Origin: Emcibacter sp.
GTDB lineage: Bacteria > Pseudomonadota > Alphaproteobacteria > Sphingomonadales > Emcibacteraceae
Assembly (NCBI GenBank): GCA_021647465.1
Contig: JAKIUQ010000003.1
Location: forward strand, 124,001-188,000
Length of the DNA: 64,000 bases
Direction: 5' to 3'
Positions 25,979 through 34,003 of this stretch are shown piece after piece. The first letter of the stretch is position 1, and every line of letters starts with the position of its first letter. The translations under genes and the position numbers were made by a program. A model generated the notes under the pieces. That model saw nothing but the letters and a program-made list of their open reading frames with translations, searched no databases and had not been told where the DNA came from.

Positions 25979-27145
25979 ATGACCGTCATCAAAAAAGCCG
26001 TTTCACGATCTCAGGATGCAGGGCAGGCGGCCGGGGAGCTATTTCAACAGCTTTGTGAAACCGACGTCTCCCCCGCGTTATGTTTATTTTTTTGTTCGCC
26101 CAATTATGATTTGGCCCTATTGGAAATAGAATTGTCCCGATGGTTCGGCGATATTCCTTTGGTGGGCTGCACCACCGCCGGTGAAATAACCCCTCTTGGC
26201 TATCAGGAGGGCAGCATCACAGCCGCTGCCTTTCCAAAAAGTCATTTCAAAATTACCACGCAGCACCTTGATAATATAAGCCAGTTTAAAATTCAGGACG
26301 GAATAGATATCGGCGGAAAGCTGGTGGCCAACTTTAAAAAATCCATCCCCACGGCCAGTGGCCATAACAGCTTTGCCTTTATGTTAATTGATGGCATTAG
26401 CAATGCGGAGGAACGGGTCACGGCCTCCATCGGCAGTCAATTGGGCGACATTCCGCTGGTTGGTGGGTCAACAGCGGATAATTGGGATCTGAAAAAAACC
26501 CGTATTTTCTTCAATGGCCATTTTTTACGCGATACGGCGGTCGTGATTTTATTTCATACTGAATTGCCCTTTCGGGTGCAATATGCCCACCATTATGTGG
26601 CCGGAAAGGCCCGGGCGGTCATTACAGAGGCCGACCCCATCACCAGAATTGTTCATGAAATAAATGGTCTGCCTGCGACTCAGGAATATGCCAGACTTTG
26701 CGGCGTGGATGAAAAAGACCTTTCCATTTCTGTTTGCAGCAACCACCCTATTTTGATGAAAATCGGCGGAAAATATTATTCACGGGGCGTGGTCGAAGTG
26801 AATCATGACGCCCAGACCATTCATTTTGCCTGCGCCATCGGCAAGGGTGTTGTCTGCAGTATTGCGCGGCCCTCTGACCCGGCTGCCAATACAAGACAGC
26901 TTTTTCAGGAGATTCGCGCCGAAATTGGCCCGCTGGATCTGGTTTTGGGATGTGATTGCGCCGCCCGGAAAATGATCTATGAACAGCAGGGGCTCATGGA
27001 CGACATATCCCGGATTTATGTGGAAAATAACGTCATTGGCTTTGCCTCCTTTGGCGAACAATATAATACCATCCACATGAATAATTCCTTTTGCTGTATC
27101 GCTATTGGTAAAGACGCAGAAATAGTGGAAAATAATAATGCGTGA
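25979..27145 (+). CDS. FIST-domain sensor protein (NosP-like)
   Basis: A 388-residue soluble protein with a FIST N domain (about 25-215; CLFFCSPNYDLALLEIEL, PLVGCTTAGEITPLGYQEGSI, PLVGGSTADNW) and a FIST C domain (about 220-375; ITRIVHEINGLPATQEYARL, LVLGCDCAARKMIYEQQ). FIST proteins sense small ligands. The NosP branch binds haem and nitric oxide and controls a partner kinase encoded beside it. That arrangement is seen here: the stop overlaps the start of a NahK-like kinase by 8 bases. AGGAGAG lies upstream of the ATG. Whether this copy binds haem cannot be judged from sequence alone. Confidence 0.87.
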   Translation: MTVIKKAVSRSQDAGQAAGELFQQLCETDVSPALCLFFCSPNYDLALLEIELSRWFGDIPLVGCTTAGEITPLGYQEGSITAAAFPKSHFKITTQHLDNISQFKIQDGIDIGGKLVANFKKSIPTASGHNSFAFMLIDGISNAEERVTASIGSQLGDIPLVGGSTADNWDLKKTRIFFNGHFLRDTAVVILFHTELPFRVQYAHHYVAGKARAVITEADPITRIVHEINGLPATQEYARLCGVDEKDLSISVCSNHPILMKIGGKYYSRGVVEVNHDAQTIHFACAIGKGVVCSIARPSDPAANTRQLFQEIRAEIGPLDLVLGCDCAARKMIYEQQGLMDDISRIYVENNVIGFASFGEQYNTIHMNNSFCCIAIGKDAEIVENNNA

Positions 27146-28538
27146 CCAGAAAAGCCCCCATATGAATAAAGACATGGAACGGCTGGTCACGGAAAATGCC
27201 CGTCTGAACAAAATACTTCAGGTTTTAATGGACCGAGTTGAACAGGAAATGGATCAACAGCAGGATAGCTTCACCATTTTCCAAACCGCCATCAAACTCG
27301 AAGAAACCGTAACCCAGCGCACCAATGAACTAAAAGACCTGAACAGTCGGCTCATGAAAGAGCTGGAAGAGCGGCAAAAGGTTGAAGAAAAACTGCAAAT
27401 AGCCAAAAAACAAGCCGAAGAAGCCAACAAAAGCAAGACAACTTTTCTGGCCACCGCCAGTCATGACCTGCGCCAGCCCCTCAATGCCGCGCGGCTGTTT
27501 ATCGGATCTCTTGCGCACGCTGATATTGGGGCAAAAAATGCCCATTATGTGACCCGGATCGGAAATTCTCTCGACGCGCTGGATGATTTATTGAGTATAT
27601 TGCTCAATATTTCACAGCTGGATTCAGGCGGTATCATTCCCCGCTTTTGTCATTTTTACCTGCAGGATCTGTTAAACAGGGTTATTCCGGATTATAGCCA
27701 GTCGGGGCAGGAAAGGGGGCTTGATATTCGCATGGTGCCTTCTTCCTGTATTGTCTATAGCGATCCCCGTTTTTTGGAGACTATACTGCGGAATTTTCTC
27801 AGCAACGCGGTTCGATATACCAAAAAAGGTGGCGTGCTGGTTGGCTGTCGTATGCGGGGCGACAAAATCATCATTCAGGTATTTGATACTGGCATCGGCA
27901 TCAAAGAAAGCCAACTGGACAATATATTCGAGGAATTTATCCAGGTTCATGAAGACCATATGGCAGGCGGGCGCGGCATTGGTCTTGGCCTGTCTATTGT
28001 CCGGCGCGTGTCCGAGCTGTTGGAAGCCGTTGTCGAAGTTCGCTCAACCGTTGGCAAGGGCTCAATGTTCAGTATTGCCCTGCCTCAAGGGGATGACCAG
28101 AAAACCACCCGATTATATCTAGACCGCGCATCCGATGCGGTTCTTTCCGGAAATTTCACCAACCGCGTTATCGTGGTTATTGATAATGATGAGGATGTCC
28201 TGGAGGGCATGACGGCTTTGCTGGGCAAGTGGGGGGCAGAGATTATTTCCGGCATTTCTGCTGATAGTTGTCTTGCGCAACTTATTGAAAAAGACATCAT
28301 TCCGGATATCATTATAGCGGACTATCATTTAAACGGAGATGACACGGGCATAAAAGCTGTCGCAGAAATCCACACGGAGCTTTGCGGTTTGTCTGATGGG
28401 CCAATTCCCGCGATCATCATTACCAGCGACAGGGACCCTAAACTACAGAAGCTGCTGGAATTAAATGACCTGCCGCTCATTCATAAGCCCGTGGCGGCGG
28501 CAAAGCTTCATGCCTTGATCCTGCATCTTCTGTCCTAG
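27138..28538 (+). CDS. Hybrid sensor histidine kinase (NahK/ErcS'-like)
   Basis: A 466-residue cytoplasmic kinase without membrane segments. The N-terminal coiled coil (about 10-100; ENARLNKILQVLMDRVEQ, FQTAIKLEETVTQRTNEL) is characteristic of the NahK/ErcS' group. A HisKA domain with H109 (FLATASHDLRQPLN) and a HATPase domain (N-box near N219, DTGIG 250-254, GRGIGLGL) follow. A C-terminal receiver domain has the phospho-acceptor D395 (IIIADYHLNGDD). The absence of a sensor domain fits control by the separate FIST protein encoded just upstream. The ATG overlaps the FIST stop; ATG at 27162 is an alternative. The 3' end is 3 bases from the convergent response-regulator gene. Confidence 0.9.
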   Translation: MRDQKSPHMNKDMERLVTENARLNKILQVLMDRVEQEMDQQQDSFTIFQTAIKLEETVTQRTNELKDLNSRLMKELEERQKVEEKLQIAKKQAEEANKSKTTFLATASHDLRQPLNAARLFIGSLAHADIGAKNAHYVTRIGNSLDALDDLLSILLNISQLDSGGIIPRFCHFYLQDLLNRVIPDYSQSGQERGLDIRMVPSSCIVYSDPRFLETILRNFLSNAVRYTKKGGVLVGCRMRGDKIIIQVFDTGIGIKESQLDNIFEEFIQVHEDHMAGGRGIGLGLSIVRRVSELLEAVVEVRSTVGKGSMFSIALPQGDDQKTTRLYLDRASDAVLSGNFTNRVIVVIDNDEDVLEGMTALLGKWGAEIISGISADSCLAQLIEKDIIPDIIIADYHLNGDDTGIKAVAEIHTELCGLSDGPIPAIIITSDRDPKLQKLLELNDLPLIHKPVAAAKLHALILHLLS

Positions 28539-28541
28539 GGT

Positions 28542-29258
28542 CTATGGACGATTAACATCAGGCTTATGATTAATGTTTTTAGCGGCAATAACCGCCTGAA
28601 GCCGGTTGCTCACCCCAAGTTTGCGCAAAATAGCAGAGACATGTGCCTTGACCGTAATCTCACTTATGCCCAATTCATAGGCAATGATTTTATTAGCCTT
28701 TCCCTCAGCAAGAAGGTCAAGCACCGCAAGCTGGCGCGGCGTTAAGGCGGATATATTTTCTTTAACCTTGTCTGTTTCCGGCGGCTGGCGCGATCCTTCT
28801 TTCTTAAATTGCGCAATACCAATCGCCTCTCCCAAAGAATCCCCAAACAAGCCCAGAGCCTCGGTTGGAATATAAGGGCTGCCCGACATGACAAGCCGGA
28901 TGGCGTTTTTCATTACATCCTGAGATGAGGATTTCGGCAAATACCCCATGGTGCCATAGGAAAAGCTTTCCCGAACGATATCAATCTGATCCTGCGACGA
29001 AACCATCACAACCGGAATAGACGGGGCCTTGCGACGAATTGAGATCAGGCAGGAAAACCCGTCCGCCCCGGGCAGCTTCAAATCAAGCAAGATCAAATCG
29101 AAGGCCGGGCCACGCTCCAAAGCCTGCAGGGTTTCTCTGGCCGTTGTGGTACAAATACATTCGGCATCCCCTGAAAATACATCAAGCACCACACCCTTCA
29201 GCGCTTCGTGGAAAAGCGGGTGGTCATCGGCAATTAATATTCGCTTCATATCCGGCAA
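28542..29258 (-). CDS. LuxR/NarL-family response regulator
   Basis: A 238-residue regulator with an N-terminal receiver domain (KRILIADDHPLFHEAL; phospho-acceptor D59 in LILLDLKLPGADG; the conserved lysine in GYLPKSS) and a C-terminal LuxR-type helix-turn-helix (LTPRQLAVLDLLAEGKANKIIAYELGISEITVKAHVSAIL). It is the natural output partner for the convergent hybrid kinase, possibly in a phosphorelay where the kinase's own receiver is a side branch. The start is TTG at 29258, supported by AGGA 8 bases upstream; ATG at 29249 has worse spacing. Confidence 0.92.
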   Translation of the reverse strand: MPDMKRILIADDHPLFHEALKGVVLDVFSGDAECICTTTARETLQALERGPAFDLILLDLKLPGADGFSCLISIRRKAPSIPVVMVSSQDQIDIVRESFSYGTMGYLPKSSSQDVMKNAIRLVMSGSPYIPTEALGLFGDSLGEAIGIAQFKKEGSRQPPETDKVKENISALTPRQLAVLDLLAEGKANKIIAYELGISEITVKAHVSAILRKLGVSNRLQAVIAAKNINHKPDVNRP

Positions 29259-29342
29259 CGCTGGTGTCCTTATCGTCAGAAGAAGGTTTTTCGGGCAACA
29301 GACTATAATTCAAATCTGATATCACGAACAATCTTTTATAGT

Positions 29343-30260
29343 CTACGCCTCATTCTCAAAAGCCCCAACAACAAATTTCTGGCTTTGATCCGCCCCTTGC
29401 TTATAGGATTTTGCCCCGTCCATATCTGATATGTTATCCCAATTTTCTGCAATCATTTCAGGGGTGGCGTCCGCGCCCAGGAACATCCCCGCGCTTTCCA
29501 ATATCCGGGCGCGGGCAAAACTTCCGGCGCCGGCGGTAATAATCTCACCGGTCGGGGCCGCCTTGCCGCATAAATATAATACGGCGGGCGATACGGATTC
29601 GGGCGTGAGCAAATCCAGCATTTGCGGCGGCATTATATCATCGGTCATGCGGGTTGCCGCAACAGGGGCCAAAGCATTCACCCGAATGCCAAATTTAAAA
29701 AGCTCAAGTTTTAAGCTATTGGTCAGCCCCACAAGGGCAAGCTTCGCCGCCCCGTAATTGCTCTGCCCGAAATTACCATACAGCCCGCTGGAGGATGTGG
29801 TCATAACAATGCGTCCATATTCCTGATCTTTCATGATCGGCAAAACGGCGCGGGTGGCAATAACACTGCCCATAAGGTGAACATCCAGCACAGTCTGGAA
29901 ATCGGACAAGGCCATCTTGCTGAAGGTCTTGTCCCGCAAAATACCCGCATTATTAACCAGAATATCAAGGCGGCCAAAGGCCGTCATGGTTTGATCCACC
30001 ATATCCTGCATATCAGTTTCTGAGGTGACATTACCAAAATTTGCGATCGCCTTGCCCCCCTGACTGGTGATCTCCTGAGCCACTTTTTCTGCTGCTGATG
30101 AACCAGAGTCTTTATCAGAATTCCCGCCGTCGCGCGCACCGCCAAGGTCATTGACCACAACCATGGCCCCGCGCCGTGCAAAGGCATGGGCATGGGCGCG
30201 GCCCAAACCACCGCCGGCACCTGTGATAATCGCGACTTGTCCGGTGAAATCATAGGGCAT
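29343..30260 (-). CDS. Short-chain dehydrogenase/reductase, MFE-2 (hydroxyacyl-CoA dehydrogenase)-like
   Basis: A 305-residue SDR with a cofactor-binding GAGGGLGRAHA, the NNAG motif, and a catalytic Ser plus YGAAK (Tyr-x3-Lys). The insertion VVNDLGGARDGGNSDKDSGSSAAEKVAQEI and the extended length resemble the (3R)-hydroxyacyl-CoA dehydrogenase part of multifunctional enzyme type 2, so a role in fatty-acyl or acyl-CoA oxidation is plausible. Its location close to acyl-CoA ligases fits, but it is not in their operon. AGGAA lies upstream of the ATG. It is divergent from feoA. Confidence 0.82.
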   Translation of the reverse strand: MPYDFTGQVAIITGAGGGLGRAHAHAFARRGAMVVVNDLGGARDGGNSDKDSGSSAAEKVAQEITSQGGKAIANFGNVTSETDMQDMVDQTMTAFGRLDILVNNAGILRDKTFSKMALSDFQTVLDVHLMGSVIATRAVLPIMKDQEYGRIVMTTSSSGLYGNFGQSNYGAAKLALVGLTNSLKLELFKFGIRVNALAPVAATRMTDDIMPPQMLDLLTPESVSPAVLYLCGKAAPTGEIITAGAGSFARARILESAGMFLGADATPEMIAENWDNISDMDGAKSYKQGADQSQKFVVGAFENEA

Positions 30261-30372
30261 CTGTCTATTCCTTAAATGTTGTTACAAAATTTTCCATGAA
30301 GCATTCTTGCTTTTACAAAATTTAACATAAATCAATTATCATGAAATAAAAGACAATTTCATATCCAGCCCA

Positions 30373-30399
30373 TTTACAAAAGCCGGAAAATCATATAGA
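30373..30399 (+). promoter_or_regulatory. candidate feoAB promoter
   Basis: TTTACA at 30373-30378 and TATAGA at 30394-30399 are spaced by 15 bases. Transcription from this pair would begin near 30406, inside the Fur-like box, which would allow simple repression. The spacing is short for a sigma-70 promoter. Confidence 0.3.
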
Positions 30400-30400
30400 T

Positions 30401-30425
30401 GTTGTTGATAATTATTATTAACAAC
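30401..30425. promoter_or_regulatory. Fur-like iron box upstream of feoA
   Basis: The core TGATAATTATTATTA (30406-30420) differs at one position from the 7-1-7 Fur consensus TGATAATnATTATCA. It is embedded in a longer palindrome with flanking arms GTTGT and ACAAC. It ends 4 bases before the feoA start codon, so a bound repressor would cover the start of the message. Confidence 0.75.
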
Positions 30426-30429
30426 TTGT

Positions 30430-30705
30430 ATGTATATGATGACTATTAAATATTTAAGCGATTTAAAAAAAGGCGAAGAGGCCACAATCCTCGGCTTTGA
30501 TGCTGAGTCCTGTAAAGATATTGATTTTGCGCGGGATCTGGAAGATCGCCTGCTTGAAATTGGCTTTGAAGAAGGTCTGAATGTCAAAATCCTCCATGAA
30601 GGGCCCATATCCCGTGATCCGATTGCCGTACGCATCGGACAGATGACCGTGGCCCTGCGCCGTATGGAGGCCGCCGCAGTAAGAATATATAACGGAAAAT
30701 CATAA
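30430..30705 (+). CDS. feoA: FeoA, ferrous-iron transport accessory protein
   Basis: A 91-residue SH3-like FeoA domain protein (KYLSDLKKGEEATILGF, LLEIGFEEGLNVKILHEGPISRDPIAVRI). It assists FeoB in Fe(II) uptake. It precedes feoB by 5 bases. The exact start is unclear: ATGs at 30430, 30436 and 30439 are all in frame. None has a clear ribosome-binding site because the Fur-like box lies directly upstream, so a leaderless or very short leader transcript is possible. Confidence 0.92.
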   Translation: MYMMTIKYLSDLKKGEEATILGFDAESCKDIDFARDLEDRLLEIGFEEGLNVKILHEGPISRDPIAVRIGQMTVALRRMEAAAVRIYNGKS

Positions 30706-30710
30706 GCAGC

Positions 30711-32585
30711 ATGTCCAACAAACCACAGGATGTTAAACAGAATATTAAAGTCGCGCTTGTCGGCAGTCCAAATTGCGGTAAAAGCTCCCTGTTTAATACT
30801 CTGACCGGAAGCCGCCAAAAAGTGGCCAATTACCCCGGCGTGACCGTAGAACGGCGCAGCGGAAAATATACCACTGCGGACAATAGAACCATTACGCTGA
30901 TTGACCTGCCCGGAATCTATAGTCTGAAAGACCGCACCCTTGACGAACGGGTCAGCCGTCAGGTCATCACCGGCACCCATGTGAGTGAAAGTCAGCCTGA
31001 CCTGTTGCTTTGCGTGGCAGACAGTACTAACCTTCGGGTACATTTACGCCTCGTACTGGAATTAAAACATCTTGGCCTGCCCATCATATTGGCGTTGAAT
31101 ATGCATGATATGGCGCAAAGAGATGATATCAGGATTGATCCTGAGATATTATCCAAAGAACTGGGCATTCCCGTGGTGACCACCATTGCCGTGCGGCGGG
31201 CCAGTCTGGATGATTTAAAAAATCAGCTTTCCAAAACCCTCAATGATCTGCCGGAAAAGCAAGAGGCTGTGCCCGTCCCGACAACAAGGGAATTGCAACA
31301 GCAGGCCCGTGATATTGCCGCCCGCGCCCTGCTGTCCGAAGGATCGCAACATAAAGTCACCCGCCAGTTGGACAGGGTTCTGTTACATCCCGTTTTTGGC
31401 ATCATTATCTTCTTCATTACCTTATTTGGTATGTTCCAGCTGGTTTATTTCTGGGCCGCCGCCCCTATGGATCTCATAGAGAGGGGCTTTGCCACCCTGC
31501 AGGATCTTATCTCAAATATCCTGCCCGATAACTGGTTCCGCAGCCTGTTAAATAATGGCATCATCGCGGGCGTGGGCAGCGTTTTGGTCTTCCTGCCGCA
31601 GATTATCATTCTCTTTACCTTCATTTTGATATTGGAATCCACCGGATATATGGCCCGGGCGGCCTTCATCATGGATCGGCTGATGGCCATGGTTGGCCTG
31701 AATGGCCGCGCGTTTATTCCCCTAATGTCCAGCTTTGCCTGCGCCATTCCGGGCATCATGGCAACGCGAACCATCGAACATCACCGGGACCGGATCACCA
31801 CCATAATGATTGCGCCATTGATGACCTGTTCCGCCCGCATACCGGTTTATGCTCTTCTGATCGGGGCTGTTGTACCGAATCAGCCCATAATTTTCGGCCT
31901 GTTCGGGTTGCAGGGTGTTGTCTTGTTTGGTTTATATCTGGTGGGTATTGTCAGCGCGTTGATCGTGGCAATGGTGTTAAAAATGACCTTGACCAAGGGC
32001 GTGGCCCAGCCGTTTCTTATGGAGCTGCCCAAATATCAACTGCCGGTCTTTCGGCATTTAATGATCAACCTGTGGGAGCGCGTTAAAACATTCCTCAGGC
32101 GGGCAGGGACAATTATTTTATATGCGGCCATCGGTTTATGGTTGCTCGCGCAATATCCTAAAAAACCCATCGGCGGTCTGGAGCCTGATATTTTCTACAG
32201 TTATGCGGGCATAATGGGCCGCGCCCTGCAACATATTTTCGCGCCGCTTGGCTTTAACTGGGAAATGTCGATTGCCCTTATTCCCGGCATGGCCGCCCGG
32301 GAAGTGGCCATTGGCGCATTGGGCACCGTTTATGCCCTTCAGGGGAATGAGGGGCAGGTTGAACAAAGTCTGCGCACAATCATTCAAAGCACCTGGTCGC
32401 TGCCAACCGCATTTGCTTTTCTGGCCTGGTATATTTTTGCCCCGCAATGCTTTGCCACCATCGCCACGGTACGAAGAGAAACCAACAGCTGGGGCTGGAC
32501 CGCATTTATGACCGGATATCTCTTTGCTCTGGCCTATTTTGCCGCCTTTGTGGTCAATAAAACCGCCATAGCCTTATTGGCTTAA
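30711..32585 (+). CDS. feoB: FeoB, ferrous-iron transport GTPase/permease
   Basis: A 624-residue protein with an N-terminal G domain (G1 GSPNCGKS at 18-25, G3 DLPG, G4 NMHD) followed by a GDI-like helical region and a membrane domain from about residue 220. Gate motifs such as SSFACAIPGIMATR and CSARIPVYALLI are visible. It moves Fe(II) across the inner membrane. At 624 residues it is shorter than E. coli FeoB (773), a size common in alphaproteobacteria, and no feoC follows. It is translated right after feoA and probably controlled by the Fur-like box at 30401-30425. Confidence 0.96.
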   Translation: MSNKPQDVKQNIKVALVGSPNCGKSSLFNTLTGSRQKVANYPGVTVERRSGKYTTADNRTITLIDLPGIYSLKDRTLDERVSRQVITGTHVSESQPDLLLCVADSTNLRVHLRLVLELKHLGLPIILALNMHDMAQRDDIRIDPEILSKELGIPVVTTIAVRRASLDDLKNQLSKTLNDLPEKQEAVPVPTTRELQQQARDIAARALLSEGSQHKVTRQLDRVLLHPVFGIIIFFITLFGMFQLVYFWAAAPMDLIERGFATLQDLISNILPDNWFRSLLNNGIIAGVGSVLVFLPQIIILFTFILILESTGYMARAAFIMDRLMAMVGLNGRAFIPLMSSFACAIPGIMATRTIEHHRDRITTIMIAPLMTCSARIPVYALLIGAVVPNQPIIFGLFGLQGVVLFGLYLVGIVSALIVAMVLKMTLTKGVAQPFLMELPKYQLPVFRHLMINLWERVKTFLRRAGTIILYAAIGLWLLAQYPKKPIGGLEPDIFYSYAGIMGRALQHIFAPLGFNWEMSIALIPGMAAREVAIGALGTVYALQGNEGQVEQSLRTIIQSTWSLPTAFAFLAWYIFAPQCFATIATVRRETNSWGWTAFMTGYLFALAYFAAFVVNKTAIALLA

Positions 32586-32741
32586 CCTGCCACCATTCAT
32601 AGTTTAAAGAAAAATTTACAAGATATTTACGTTTTTCGGTAACTATTGCTGGATAAAGTTGTCTGGTGAGAGTATTTTTTACATCGTTTGAGTCGGCATC
32701 ATCTCTTTAGTTTGATTCAAAACCCGGGAAGAATAAAAAGA

Positions 32742-33926
32742 ATGAATCCTGTTGAATATTCTGGCGAAGTTTCTGGCCCCGTCTCTGGTGAAACCTCTGG
32801 CCAAGAAAACAGAATTACCTTCCAATTATATGATTATTGGATAGGGTTGGCGGGGGATCAGGATATTCCTCCCTTAAAGGCGCTCGCGCCCGAGTCTATC
32901 GCCCCCTATAAAAATAATATGGTGCTCATTGACCTGCGTGACCCTGAAAAGGAGCCAACTTTACAAGTGATTGGCCAACTTTTGCGTCAGGATATTGACC
33001 AGGACCTCATTCTTGCAGGTATTAGCGAGATTCCCCGCCGGACGATACTCAGCCGCATTACCGATCATTATATGGAGGTTTTGGCCAATAAAAGTCCCAT
33101 CTCCTTTGACGCGGAATTCACGAACAAAGCCAAGGAGAAAATTCTCTATCGCGGGATTTTGCTGCCCTTCAGTGATGACGGGGAAAATATAAATTTTATT
33201 CTGGGGGCCATACGCTGGATCGGCGGAAGTAAGACGCCAGAAACAGAAACAGAATCAACGCCAGAACAACGCCCGCAAAGCTCCCCGCAGACTGAGGGTT
33301 CCCTTCAATCTCAGCTGGATTATTGCCGCAGATTGGTGCAAGGAAAAAACACGGCGACGGATATCAGATCCAGAAAATCATTATATAAGACCTTGGGGGC
33401 CATTCTGGATTTCCACGAAACATGCTGCGCCAATCCTGACCAATATAGCGCACTTTTACAATCCGAGGGCTTAAAAGCCCAAAAACGTGCGCCATTCACC
33501 CCCTGCTTAAAGCTGTGTTTTGGCGCGCAATATGACAAAACCCGCTTAACCGAATATGCTGCGGCATTATCTTTTGCCAAAAAAAGCCATAAGAGCGGCG
33601 CAGAAATGCCCGAATTTCTGGATCAATTCCCCGGGGGCATCAAGGGCTGCGTGCAAGCCATGCGAGAAGGCCGCGTCATGGTAACGGATGAGGCCGCGCA
33701 GGACTCTTCTGAAAAAAAGAAAAAAATCATTCATGCTATGGCGCCCATTGCCAGCTTTTCCATAACGGCCCTTGCCGAAAAAGCCCCTGAAGCTGATATT
33801 AATGAAGATGAGTTATGCCTGATTCTCGGGCGGCGAAACGGAACAGATATAAATATTTTAAAAATTCTAAAAGAAGACGAAAAGATATTACCTCACATTC
33901 TAAGGCTATTCATGAAAAAGCTGTAA
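32742..33926 (+). CDS. PAS_5-type PAS protein with extra C-terminal region
   Basis: A 394-residue soluble protein. Residues 5-16 contain an SG-x2 repeat (SGEVSGPVSGETSG). A PAS_5-like domain follows (about 20-165; LYDYWIGLAGDQDIPPLKALAPESIAPY, LVIDLRD-like strand, FSDDGENINFILGAIRWI). The C-terminal 200 residues are helical and cysteine-containing (ETCCANPDQ, TPCLKLCFG) and match no family I recognise. The ATG at 32742 is chosen over a TTG at 32688, which lies in sequence unlike protein coding. The gene lies 77 bases upstream of the glutamate dehydrogenase gene on the same strand, so a sensing or regulatory role toward that gene is possible. Confidence 0.65.
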   Translation: MNPVEYSGEVSGPVSGETSGQENRITFQLYDYWIGLAGDQDIPPLKALAPESIAPYKNNMVLIDLRDPEKEPTLQVIGQLLRQDIDQDLILAGISEIPRRTILSRITDHYMEVLANKSPISFDAEFTNKAKEKILYRGILLPFSDDGENINFILGAIRWIGGSKTPETETESTPEQRPQSSPQTEGSLQSQLDYCRRLVQGKNTATDIRSRKSLYKTLGAILDFHETCCANPDQYSALLQSEGLKAQKRAPFTPCLKLCFGAQYDKTRLTEYAAALSFAKKSHKSGAEMPEFLDQFPGGIKGCVQAMREGRVMVTDEAAQDSSEKKKKIIHAMAPIASFSITALAEKAPEADINEDELCLILGRRNGTDINILKILKEDEKILPHILRLFMKKL

Positions 33927-34003
33927 CACAAAAGAATGACCCTGTTTTAATTAACATACCCGACGACATCTCACTATACCAATGTGATAAAAAGGACAAA
34001 AAA

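Noticed and set aside
33815..34003. N-terminal extension of glutamate dehydrogenase from the first ATG
   Set aside because: It overlaps the PAS gene, is Lys/Arg-rich and unlike GDH, while GTG at 34004 has a good ribosome-binding site.
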